Assembly (NCBI RefSeq): GCF_024519315.1
Contig: NZ_JANIIC010000026.1
Span: forward strand, 60,850 to 124,849
Direction: 5' to 3'
DNA length: 64,000 nucleotides
Origin: Streptomyces malaysiensis subsp. samsunensis
GTDB taxonomy: Bacteria > Actinomycetota > Actinomycetes > Streptomycetales > Streptomycetaceae
Position 1 is the stretch's first letter. Each line of letters starts with the position of its first letter. Below, piece by piece: positions 42,579-51,113 of this stretch. Both the position numbers and the translations under genes were made by a program. Below the pieces are notes generated by a model. The model saw only the letters and a list, made by a program, of their open reading frames with translations, did no database searches and was not told where the DNA came from.

Positions 42579-44069
42579 TCACCCCTGAGCAGCACCTGGA
42601 TCGGCGAGCCGTTCGGTGATATCCGTGTCGACCTCGCGGCGTACCTTCTCCACGTGCGAGGCCAGCGGCATGGGCAGCCCGGCAGCCACGTGCCCGGCCA
42701 CTTCCACCACGCCGATCGCCGCCTCGATCTCACCGAAAGCGAGGCGGCACTCGGCGACACGAAGCCGCAGTACCGCCCGATCCGCCCGCTCCTGCGGACC
42801 GTCGCCCCGCACGAGATCGTCGGCGATGCCCTGGTAGAAGCGCGCCGCACCGCCACAGTCACCGGCCAGCCGGAGCCCCTCGGCCGCCAGCTCCCAGATG
42901 CGGCGGACCAGGGGGCGTCGCGAACCCCACTCCGCGCGCGCCCGGTCGGCGAGACCCGCCAGGTGCCGAACCGCGTCATCCGGGTCTCCCTCGTGGATCT
43001 CGCGCTCGGCCGCCGCGCAGAGCCTCTCCACGACATGCGCGTTGAGCCATTCCCCGTCTGGGTCCGTGTGTGAGTCGGAGGCCGTCGGGGCGGGCGCCTG
43101 GGATTGACGCTCCACCGGGCTGTCCCGAGGCTGCCGGAGGGGCGCCGTCGGATCGGGGCGTAGCCGTGGTTGCGGCTCGGGGTCGCCCGGGCGGGGGCCC
43201 AGCGGGCGCAGAACGTCGAGGACTTCGCCGACGGTGGGCCGCTGCTCCGGATCCTTGGCGAGCATACGGAGCATCAGGTCGTCCAGGACCTCGGGGACCC
43301 CGGCCGCGTACAGGCCCGGCGGCAGCGGATCGACCTTCAGATGCTGCTCGACCAGGCCTCGGGTCTCATCCATGACGAACGGCGGCCGACCGGCGAAAAG
43401 CTCGTAGCAGACGCAACCGAAGGAGTAGATGTCCGTACATGTGGTCGGCTCCTTCTCCAGGATTTGTTCAGGTGCCTGGTAGCCACGGCTACCGAGAGTC
43501 GAGCCGTGTCTCGTGTACTGCGTGACGCCGATGCCCAGCGGCTTTGCGATGCCGAAGTCGAGGAGGGCAATCACTCCGTCGTCGGAGATCATGATGTTCT
43601 GCGGTTTCAGATCCCGGTGCACCACCGGAAGCGTGTGTGCGCAGGCCATGGCGTCCGCCACTTGTACGGCTACGGCGACCGCCACGGTGAGGGGCACCGG
43701 GGCGTGCTGGGCGAGGAACTTGTGCAGCGTCACACCCGTCACGAAACGCATCACGAGATACGGCGCTCCCTGGTGCGAGCCCTGGTCGTACAGCTCGGGG
43801 ATGCCGTGGTGGTCGAGCCGCCGCAGGAGCGTCGCCTCCCGGCGGAACCGGGCGCGGAGCACGTCGTGTTCGGCCATCTGCTCGCGGGTGTCGAGCTGCT
43901 GGAGATTCCCGAAGTCTGGGCGCAGGAACTTGACGGCGACATCTCGGCTGGTCACCAGGTCCCTGGCGCGCCAGACCTGGGCCATGCCGCCCTTGCCGAT
44001 CGACTCGGCCAGCTCATAGCGCCCGCCGACGACTTCTCCCACGCGTATCCCCTGTGAGCCCGTGTCCAC
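42579..44069 (-). CDS. soluble Ser/Thr protein kinase with helical C-terminal region
   Basis: 496 residues from GTG 44069 after AAGGGG. Intact kinase motifs: IGKGGMAQVW, VAVKF, VHRDLKPQNIMI and LLDFGIAKPL. The kinase domain spans about residues 15-280, a proline-rich linker follows, and the tail is helical (LAFGEIEAAIGVVEVAGHVA). Layout and length match the 509-residue kinase, suggesting duplication followed by divergence. No membrane segment. It is transcribed away from the pPIWI-RE operon and shares operator E with it, so the kinase and the PIWI operon should be switched together. Confidence 0.88.
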   Translation of the reverse strand: MDTGSQGIRVGEVVGGRYELAESIGKGGMAQVWRARDLVTSRDVAVKFLRPDFGNLQQLDTREQMAEHDVLRARFRREATLLRRLDHHGIPELYDQGSHQGAPYLVMRFVTGVTLHKFLAQHAPVPLTVAVAVAVQVADAMACAHTLPVVHRDLKPQNIMISDDGVIALLDFGIAKPLGIGVTQYTRHGSTLGSRGYQAPEQILEKEPTTCTDIYSFGCVCYELFAGRPPFVMDETRGLVEQHLKVDPLPPGLYAAGVPEVLDDLMLRMLAKDPEQRPTVGEVLDVLRPLGPRPGDPEPQPRLRPDPTAPLRQPRDSPVERQSQAPAPTASDSHTDPDGEWLNAHVVERLCAAAEREIHEGDPDDAVRHLAGLADRARAEWGSRRPLVRRIWELAAEGLRLAGDCGGAARFYQGIADDLVRGDGPQERADRAVLRLRVAECRLAFGEIEAAIGVVEVAGHVAAGLPMPLASHVEKVRREVDTDITERLADPGAAQG

Positions 44070-44145
44070 CGTTGCGCCCCTTTTCGCGCCTTCACTGCCT
44101 GGAGCCCATCAGAGTACCGTGAAAGATCTTCGCGGAGTAATGTGT

Positions 44146-44160
44146 GTGGACTTAGTTCAC
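44146..44160. promoter_or_regulatory. dyad operator E, third kinase / pPIWI-RE operon divergence
   Basis: GTGGAC-TTA-GTTCAC, 77 bp from the kinase start and 88 bp from the start of the nuclease gene. A single site in a divergent control region can govern both units. Confidence 0.7.
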
Positions 44161-44247
44161 ACTAGGTGTCATGCTGGGTGACGCGTTCGGTGACTCATCG
44201 CCGGACGCGTACGTCTCTACCCAATGACGGCCTCACCAGGGGGAACG

Positions 44248-46008
44248 ATGCAGAATCCGCCGGGGACCACCGGCCACGGCTGGCTGGTCAAGGTGAGCTC
44301 CCGAATCGCTCGCCCTGACCCGACGGCATGCCCCACTCACCTGCGGACCGCCGTACGGCCGCTGCTCACCGCGGACCCGCCCGTACCGTTCCGTCCCGCA
44401 CCGCGCGAGGAGTTCGGGCCGGGGCCGCTCTTCGCGGCACTTGACCTGTGGGAGCACGACGGCCGACCACTGGAGCGCGTACTCGACGAACTCCGCGGCA
44501 CCCACGGTCCCTTCCGCGGCCGCGGCGCACCCGCCCATCCCGCCCTGTTGGCGTGGACCGTCGAGGCGCTCGAGCTGTACGTCGCGGCCCGCAGTGCGGA
44601 GCAGCGTGCGGCGCGTGCGGCCGGGCTCCCGCCGACCCTTCCTGCCCGACTGAGCTGGACGGTGCGCACCGCGAAGCGGGAGGCCCCCGACGCGCGCGGG
44701 GCGCGGCAGTACGAGCACACGACCTGGGGCCGTCAGTACGCCTCCGCGGACGGCTCCGTGCGGGACCTGTGGATCCCCTCTCTGGGGCGGGCCAAACCGG
44801 ACCGGGCCGCTGCGGAGAAGGCGGCCGTCGCGTACGTCGTGGCGTTGGGCGCGCCGGTGCCACGCCGACGACGTGGCACCGAACCGCCGGTGGACGCCAC
44901 CGACAGCAGCAGGCTGCCGGATCGGGTCCGCGTCTTCGACTTCGGCTGCGCGGACGGCACCGTCACCCCGCTGCTCGACTGGGGGCAGGCCGAGATGCGG
45001 CAGCAGTTCACCAACCACGCGGCGCCCGCCTTCCACGAGGCCGCCACCGCGGTCGGTACCCGGCCGGGGCCCAGCTGCGTCGAGTGCAAGGCCATCAGCC
45101 AGTGCGGAGCACTCCGCCGAACCCCGGATCTGTGGGGTGGGATCCCCGGAGCGCCGCTGCGCCGCCGCCGTTCGGTCTCCGCCTGGGACCTTCGGCTGCA
45201 CGGCGAGTGCCCGGCTCAGTACCACCTCGTACGGCAGCTGCATCTGGACGACCTGACCACGGAGAACGACGGAGCGCGCCGGGGCCGCGCCGTGGACGCC
45301 TGGCTCAACGAGCGGCACGGAGTGCGCCCGGCCCGCGGGTGCCGCGACCTTCCGGTGCCCGACGCCTCTTCGATACCGCCGGGCTTCGCCCTGGACGCGA
45401 CGCTCGGCCGGGCCGCGGTGCGCATGATGGAGGGACACCGCGCGCTGTGCCCGCTGAACGGGATCGGACCGAATGAGAAAGTGCTGGTGCAGCACCCGGT
45501 GACCGCGTACGTGCCCGAGCTCGACGTCGTCGTCCTGGCCGTGCCCGACCTGGTGTACTCGCATCGGGGACGGTTGATCTGGCGGGAGACCAAGACATCG
45601 TCCAGGCCGCTTTTCGAGGGCCACTCCCTGATGCGGGCCTATCCCCAGCTCGCACTCGGCGTCCTGCTGTTCTCCGCCGGCGCGCTGGACGCCGATCCGG
45701 GTCGCTCCTGGGTCGAGTTCGAGCTCCTGTGCGAGGATCGGGCCTCCTGCCGCCTCGAACGCATCGACCCCAACCGGCCCGAGAACGTCGCCGAAGCCCG
45801 CGAGGTCATCGCAGGTCTCGCACAGCCCCTTCTGGACGACACGTCGTACGAACCCAGGACCGGGCGACACTGCCACAGCTGTCAGGCGCGCACGTGGTGC
45901 AAGCCGGGCACCGCCTACGTTGCTGATCAACCGCAGGCCGCCCCTGGCCCCTCCGCACGCGGAACGGACACCGATCGTGACGCGGAGGACAGGAGCTGCC
46001 GTGCCTGA
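44248..46008 (+). CDS. Cas4/RecB-like PD-(D/E)XK nuclease with two Cys clusters
   Basis: 586 residues from ATG 44248 behind AGGGGGAACG. The nuclease core is in the second half: VPDLVY (D434), LIWRETKTS (E447, K449) and YPQLALGVLLFS, the RecB/Cas4 pattern. A C-terminal CHSCQARTWC cluster (from C542) is the kind that binds an Fe-S centre in Cas4 and AddB. Remarkably, CVECKAISQC with the same C-x2-C-x5-C spacing occurs at C277, so the protein may hold a second, degenerate copy of the fold. Cas4-like enzymes trim DNA ends. It leads the operon with the pPIWI-RE genes, overlapping the next start by 8 bp, and so is a likely fourth component of that system. Confidence 0.75.
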   Translation: MQNPPGTTGHGWLVKVSSRIARPDPTACPTHLRTAVRPLLTADPPVPFRPAPREEFGPGPLFAALDLWEHDGRPLERVLDELRGTHGPFRGRGAPAHPALLAWTVEALELYVAARSAEQRAARAAGLPPTLPARLSWTVRTAKREAPDARGARQYEHTTWGRQYASADGSVRDLWIPSLGRAKPDRAAAEKAAVAYVVALGAPVPRRRRGTEPPVDATDSSRLPDRVRVFDFGCADGTVTPLLDWGQAEMRQQFTNHAAPAFHEAATAVGTRPGPSCVECKAISQCGALRRTPDLWGGIPGAPLRRRRSVSAWDLRLHGECPAQYHLVRQLHLDDLTTENDGARRGRAVDAWLNERHGVRPARGCRDLPVPDASSIPPGFALDATLGRAAVRMMEGHRALCPLNGIGPNEKVLVQHPVTAYVPELDVVVLAVPDLVYSHRGRLIWRETKTSSRPLFEGHSLMRAYPQLALGVLLFSAGALDADPGRSWVEFELLCEDRASCRLERIDPNRPENVAEAREVIAGLAQPLLDDTSYEPRTGRHCHSCQARTWCKPGTAYVADQPQAAPGPSARGTDTDRDAEDRSCRA

Positions 46009-47188
46009 CCGACCACTGGTTCCGGACTGGCTGGCCAATCCCGACGTGGTGCTGGTGCGCGATGTGGCCACGGCGGTCATTCGGCTCGACGGGGTGGAAA
46101 ACCTCGACTCGTTCACCCTGCCCTACCCCGCCGAGGCCCAGCGGGCCCTGGACGCCATGGTCCTCGCATGCCTACGCACCGCGGCGCGGCCGCCGTCCGG
46201 CCTGCCCGAGTTGATCCGCTGGTGCCGTACGCGCCCCCTGGGCAGCTGGCCACTCGACCGGATTCCGGAGAGGCTGTTCGCGGCCGAGGACCGGTTGATC
46301 GACGCGGAGTCCGGGGAGCCCACGCAACTCTGCCACGAACTCGCCGTCAACGGAGTGGGGGACAGCACCGGACGGCAGTACGACCGGCTGGTGATCCATG
46401 AGGCCATGCGTGCTTGCCGCGACGCGTCGTCCCCCGAGTCATACACCGCCTTCCGCAGGCTTCTCGTCACCCGTCCCGTGCTGACCGAGGCGGAGTGGAG
46501 CGAACTGAGCAACGATCTCTTCCTCGATCCGGTCTGGTTCCTGATCGAGGAGATCTACGCGCCTGCCCCCGCCGGCTGCCGCAAGGATGGCGCCTACCTC
46601 TGCTGCGGGCGCTGCCTGACGCTGCTCACGCCACTGGTGGAAGGCGGCTGGTGGTGTGAGCGAGACCAGTGCCGCTACCGAGGCGCCGCACCTCACGGCC
46701 GTCTGCTCGAAGCCGCCGAGGTGGGCGAGCTCCGCCAGCTCCGCCGACCGCTGCGCCAGTTCGTCACCGGGCCCGGACGGGCAGAGGTCGATCTCGAACG
46801 AGAGCTGCGGAAGCTGGGGCTCACGGTCGAGATGTGGCCCGGCTACGACGCCTATGACCTCAGGATCACCTTTCCCGACAGCCACGTGTGGGCGGTCGAC
46901 GTCAAGGACTGGGCACACCCCGGATTCCTCGGCAGGGCGGCCGAAGCGGTACGACCCGATCCGCCCTACGACGAGGCCTGCTGGGTGGTGCCGCGCTTCC
47001 GGGTGCTGATCCGTCGCGACTACCTGGACGTATTCGCCCAGAAACGGCCCGCACACGCGGCCGGCCTGCGGCTGCTGACGGACGACCAGTTGATCGAAGC
47101 CGCACGTGCGCGGCTGTGCGGTGAACGCGGGCCCGGCGCCCGTATCGCACCACCCGCCACGCCCGAGAACGGAGCGGACCATGCGTGA
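46001..47188 (+). CDS. pPIWI-RE-associated restriction endonuclease (pPIWI_RE_Y/REase)
   Basis: 395 residues from GTG 46001 with AGGAG before it. The C-terminal third is a PD-(D/E)XK nuclease: GRAEVDLERELRKLGLTVE, then GYDAYDLRI (D near residue 286) and WAVDVKDW (D300, K302). A zinc-ribbon-like group lies before it at C201/C202, C205, C219 and C224. The N-terminal half matches what I know of the pPIWI_RE_Y region. In the described three-gene pPIWI-RE systems this endonuclease goes with a DinG-type helicase and the PIWI protein, proposed to attack plasmids or phage through RNA-DNA hybrids. It overlaps the neighbouring genes on both sides by 8 bp. Confidence 0.82.
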   Translation: MPDRPLVPDWLANPDVVLVRDVATAVIRLDGVENLDSFTLPYPAEAQRALDAMVLACLRTAARPPSGLPELIRWCRTRPLGSWPLDRIPERLFAAEDRLIDAESGEPTQLCHELAVNGVGDSTGRQYDRLVIHEAMRACRDASSPESYTAFRRLLVTRPVLTEAEWSELSNDLFLDPVWFLIEEIYAPAPAGCRKDGAYLCCGRCLTLLTPLVEGGWWCERDQCRYRGAAPHGRLLEAAEVGELRQLRRPLRQFVTGPGRAEVDLERELRKLGLTVEMWPGYDAYDLRITFPDSHVWAVDVKDWAHPGFLGRAAEAVRPDPPYDEACWVVPRFRVLIRRDYLDVFAQKRPAHAAGLRLLTDDQLIEAARARLCGERGPGARIAPPATPENGADHA

Positions 47189-50100
47189 TCGCAGCAGCTG
47201 GTACCGGCACCTCGCCGCCGACCTCAAGCCCTGGCCACAGGAACACGCGGCCACAAAGCCCGCGCTGCTGTGCCAGGTCGAACTCGGGCTGCGGCTCCTC
47301 GAACGACTCGCTCCCGGCCAGACCGCCGACGGGGTGTGGGTGCTCCTCGGCGGGTACCCCTTCGCCCAGGCGCTCGGCCTCGTCACCGGGCCCGCCGACC
47401 ATCTGGCGCTCACCGCCGCACGCCATCTGCTGTGGCCACTGCGCCGACGGCGCATGTGGGAGCAGAGCCTGGAGGCGTATCTGGAGCTGCCCGAACGGCT
47501 GCGTGCCTACCGCGTTCCGCCCGGCGGCGGGCCTGCCCGGAGTGTCAGCCCGCCCGTGGCGGCGCACCGATTCGCTGTATACGACGCGGCACTCGGCAGG
47601 CTCCCGGAATTCTCGACGAACCCCCTTCCACAGGCCACGGCGGGTACGTACCGGTTCATGGAACGACGTCGGCACGCGTCCGTCACGGTACCGGCCGAGC
47701 TGATCCTCGAACCGGCGCCGGGCCATGACCTCAATGCTGGTCGCCCGAACCGCACGAAGCCAGGCCCTTCGAGTGGACCGGACGGGCTGCGCGGCGTCCC
47801 CCTCAGCGTTCCTCTTGACGAGCTTGCGGCTACTGCCCGCTGGATGGATGCGGAAGAGGGCCGACGCGGCCTCAAACCCGGTAACTGGAATGAGCGGTTG
47901 ACCAGGCTCGGTCTCGACACGCGTACGGCGGACGGGGCGGCCTTTGAGGAGTCGCGAGCACTGACGCTTCACCAGCTCACCCACCTGGTGGGCATGGTCG
48001 GCGCGGGAAAGTCGACCCTGATGACCCTGTTGGCCGTCTGGGCTCACCATAAGGAGCTGCGCATCACTCTGGTCGTCGGTGACGTCGCCGAGCAGCTCAC
48101 CCTCACTGACCTGTTCCGTGGCCTGGGGCTGCGCGCCTCGCTCGTCCAGGGTGGTACTACACGGCAGCAGCACACCCAGCGGCTCCATCGGCGGCTCGCA
48201 GCGCGCGGAGCCCACTCCCTGCTGGCCCACACCAGCCGGACCTTCACCCATCTCAGCACGGCATGTCCCCTGGATGCGCAACGCGCTCTGGACGCGGCCG
48301 AGCCCCTCCGCTACGCCGACTCACCCTGCGGCGGCCTGCATCCTGCCCACCGGCAGTCCGCACCGGACGAATCCTCCGTCGCGCGGGCCACCCGCGAACT
48401 ACAGCAGGCTCGCGGCGCACGATCGGACGACGCGGGTGCCGAGACGTCGGACACCGAGGAACTGCGGGACCCCCACGCCTGCCCGATCTGGGGTGCCTGC
48501 CCACGGCACTCGGCCGCGCGTGATCTCGTGGACGCGCTCATCTGGGTGGCCAACCCCGCGAGCCTGGTACAGACGGCGGTGCCGCGCCAGCTCAATGCGG
48601 AACGTCTTCGCTATCTGGAACTCGCCTGCCTGCGTAGCGACATCGTGATCGTGGACGAGGCCGACCGGGTCCAGATGCAGCTCGACCAGATGTTCGCGCC
48701 CTCGGCGACGTTGGTCACCACAGGCCCCGAATCCTGGCTCGACCAGCTCCAAACGCATGAGATCGCCGAGCTGGCCCGGCAGGGCCGACTGCAACTCTCC
48801 GACCAGGACGTCGAGCGCTGGTCCGCGGCTCTCGACGTGGTCGGCTCCGCGGCCGACCGGCTGTACGCGATGCTCATTGGAGACAAGGAGCTTCGGGACT
48901 GGGTACAGATCGACTACTTCAGTGCCTGGACCCTTCAGGAGAAGTTGCTCCACACCTGGTACCCGACGCGTCCGACTCCCTCTGACCAGGACATCGCACC
49001 CGATCAGGAAAACATCACCGACCAGCGCGGCGAAATCGATCCGGATATCGAGGACGAAGCCGATCTCTACGAGGATGACGAGAGGCTGGGGGAAGGTGCC
49101 GCCGAGGCGACTGCTGCCGCCGACATCCCCTGGGCGGCTCGCCGCCAGGAAGTGAACAACCTGTTCGACGCCTTCCGCGACGATCCTCTCGGCGACCGCG
49201 GACCGTATGGAACGGCCACGGACACACTGGTTCGGCTCACTCACGACCTCTTGCACACTCTCAACGAAAAACACACGCGCAGGCGGGTCCGTGCCCTGCT
49301 GGACACATTGCTCGTTGGAGCGCCGAGACCACGGAAATCTGTGACATCCACCCCATCCGAGGGGAAGCACGAGCAGACTGCGGCCTCGAAAAGTGAGAAA
49401 AATGGGTTGAAGACACCTCGCCGCTTCAGCGAGGAATGGCTCGAACTCAACGCACTGCGCTTGGAGTTCACTCTTATTCTCGCCGCTCTTCACCAGCGCC
49501 TGGATCGTGTCACCTTTTTGTGGCCGCAAGTGGAAGCGGCTCTGCGACTCGACCCGGGCGGACACGAGCTGACCCGGCGCCCGCCGCTCGACTACGCTCC
49601 GTTGCTGCCTGAGGCGCCGATGGGCAATGTGCTCGGCTTCCAGTACCTGCTCGACGAACTTCGCAACCCATGGGACCGCGATGGACGTCGCACGGGTACG
49701 CTGCGTTTCTTCCGGTGTGCCGGCGTTGGCCGTGAACTCCTTCTGTCCCTTCCTCGGCTCGGTGCCGACCCCGGACGGCATGGGCCCGGCCCACACGTGC
49801 TCTTGATGTCCGGCACCAGTTGGGCGGGCACATCCACTCGCGCCCATGTGCTCGCTCCGGTACAAGCCGTGCTCAAGCCTCAGCCGAAAGAGCTGCGCTC
49901 GATCCGCGACACCGTGTTCCGCACCGAGTTCCTGTTCGACGACTCAGGGCTCCCGATCCGCCTGTCGGGACAGGATCCCGAGAAGCGGGAGGACGTCCTC
50001 CGCCTGCTGGTGCACAAACTCGCCCGGCCGGGCCGGGATGGCAGTGCGAGCCCTCTCCAAGGCGAACTGGCGCAGGTCCGGGATGAGCGCCGTCGGCGGG

Positions 50101-51002
50101 CGCTGTTGCTCGTGGGAAGTTATCGCGATGCGTCGGTGGCGGCCGATCTTCTCGATGAGATTCCACGCTGGCGGGGCCGGGTACGCGTACTTGTGGCAGA
50201 TGACGCCGAGCTCGAGAACGCTGTCGAGGGTGAGCTGCCTGTCGGCAGGTCGGCGCACCGGACCGGAGCGGTGCGCCGGGGTGACCTTGCTTCCTTCGCG
50301 GATGACCCGGACGCCGAACTCCTGGTAGCGCCGCTCCTCGCCGTCGAGCGCGGACACAACATCCTGACGGTTCCACAGCGCCCCGGCGAGGAGCGGGTGG
50401 CTGCCTTCGGGACGGTGTTCTTCCTGGTTCGTCCACATCCTCGCCCCGACGACCTCTCGCTCGCCGTCTTCGCCATCAACGACTGGGCCGCACGTTTTGT
50501 GCGCGACCAGCCTGGCTTGCCACAGGGCACCTTCAGCGAGCTGGTGAGTCAGGCCGACGGTCTGAACGACGCGGGTGGTGCCTTTCGTACGAAGGCTCGC
50601 GGCGTGTGGCGGCACCTGCTGTCACGCCCGTACATCTACTCGGCGCTCTCCGATGCCGAGAAGGAATCCTTCGCCTGGGACCAACTGGTCACCATCTGGC
50701 AGGTGATCGGGCGTCTGGTCCGTGGGGGCGTACCCGCACGGGTCGTGTTCGTGGACGCTGCCTTCGCTCCCCGGCTCGCCGCCGCCCAGGCTCGCTCCCT
50801 TCCAGCGAACCGGCGCCCACGCTGGCTCGACGACCCGGGGTTGCTGATCCGGCTGCGTGATGTGCTCGCCACCTACTTCGCCCCCGACAGCGATACCGGC
50901 GTCTTCCCGGACCCGGCCGACCCTTCATTGGTCAGACTGCTCTACCGCCCGCTGTACGAGGCGCTGTGCGGAATCGAACCGCATCGGCCCAGGCCGAACT
51001 GA
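47181..51002 (+). CDS. DinG/XPD-type helicase of pPIWI-RE system (pPIWI_RE_Z)
   Basis: 1273 residues from ATG 47181 (GGAG before it). Walker A GMVGAGKST is at residue 271 and motif II VDEAD at D492. Between them lie four cysteines (C362, C383, C434, C440), the place of the Fe-S cluster in XPD/DinG helicases. Motif VI reads WQVIGRLVRGG near residue 1172. The first 250 residues carry the extra domain of the pPIWI-RE partner. Such helicases unwind DNA-RNA hybrids or DNA 5' to 3'. An acidic low-complexity insert follows motif II (residues about 610-640, DPDIEDEADLYEDDERLGEG). It sits between the REase and PIWI genes. Confidence 0.85.
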   Translation: MRDRSSWYRHLAADLKPWPQEHAATKPALLCQVELGLRLLERLAPGQTADGVWVLLGGYPFAQALGLVTGPADHLALTAARHLLWPLRRRRMWEQSLEAYLELPERLRAYRVPPGGGPARSVSPPVAAHRFAVYDAALGRLPEFSTNPLPQATAGTYRFMERRRHASVTVPAELILEPAPGHDLNAGRPNRTKPGPSSGPDGLRGVPLSVPLDELAATARWMDAEEGRRGLKPGNWNERLTRLGLDTRTADGAAFEESRALTLHQLTHLVGMVGAGKSTLMTLLAVWAHHKELRITLVVGDVAEQLTLTDLFRGLGLRASLVQGGTTRQQHTQRLHRRLAARGAHSLLAHTSRTFTHLSTACPLDAQRALDAAEPLRYADSPCGGLHPAHRQSAPDESSVARATRELQQARGARSDDAGAETSDTEELRDPHACPIWGACPRHSAARDLVDALIWVANPASLVQTAVPRQLNAERLRYLELACLRSDIVIVDEADRVQMQLDQMFAPSATLVTTGPESWLDQLQTHEIAELARQGRLQLSDQDVERWSAALDVVGSAADRLYAMLIGDKELRDWVQIDYFSAWTLQEKLLHTWYPTRPTPSDQDIAPDQENITDQRGEIDPDIEDEADLYEDDERLGEGAAEATAAADIPWAARRQEVNNLFDAFRDDPLGDRGPYGTATDTLVRLTHDLLHTLNEKHTRRRVRALLDTLLVGAPRPRKSVTSTPSEGKHEQTAASKSEKNGLKTPRRFSEEWLELNALRLEFTLILAALHQRLDRVTFLWPQVEAALRLDPGGHELTRRPPLDYAPLLPEAPMGNVLGFQYLLDELRNPWDRDGRRTGTLRFFRCAGVGRELLLSLPRLGADPGRHGPGPHVLLMSGTSWAGTSTRAHVLAPVQAVLKPQPKELRSIRDTVFRTEFLFDDSGLPIRLSGQDPEKREDVLRLLVHKLARPGRDGSASPLQGELAQVRDERRRRALLLVGSYRDASVAADLLDEIPRWRGRVRVLVADDAELENAVEGELPVGRSAHRTGAVRRGDLASFADDPDAELLVAPLLAVERGHNILTVPQRPGEERVAAFGTVFFLVRPHPRPDDLSLAVFAINDWAARFVRDQPGLPQGTFSELVSQADGLNDAGGAFRTKARGVWRHLLSRPYIYSALSDAEKESFAWDQLVTIWQVIGRLVRGGVPARVVFVDAAFAPRLAAAQARSLPANRRPRWLDDPGLLIRLRDVLATYFAPDSDTGVFPDPADPSLVRLLYRPLYEALCGIEPHRPRPN

Positions 51003-51113
51003 TCGAACGAGCCTCGAACCGAGCGAGTCAAGTGCGGACTTCACGCAGCCGCAGATGCGAGCTCACTCCTGAATAGCCCACGCAATGCCGCCCACCTTCC
51101 TTGAGGAACCAGG

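Noticed and set aside
37675..44069. Pgl/BREX type system suggested by kinases plus a PglX-like methylase
   Set aside because: No pglZ alkaline-phosphatase-like gene and no pglY ATPase in the window; the helicase and DrmABC set fits DISARM better.
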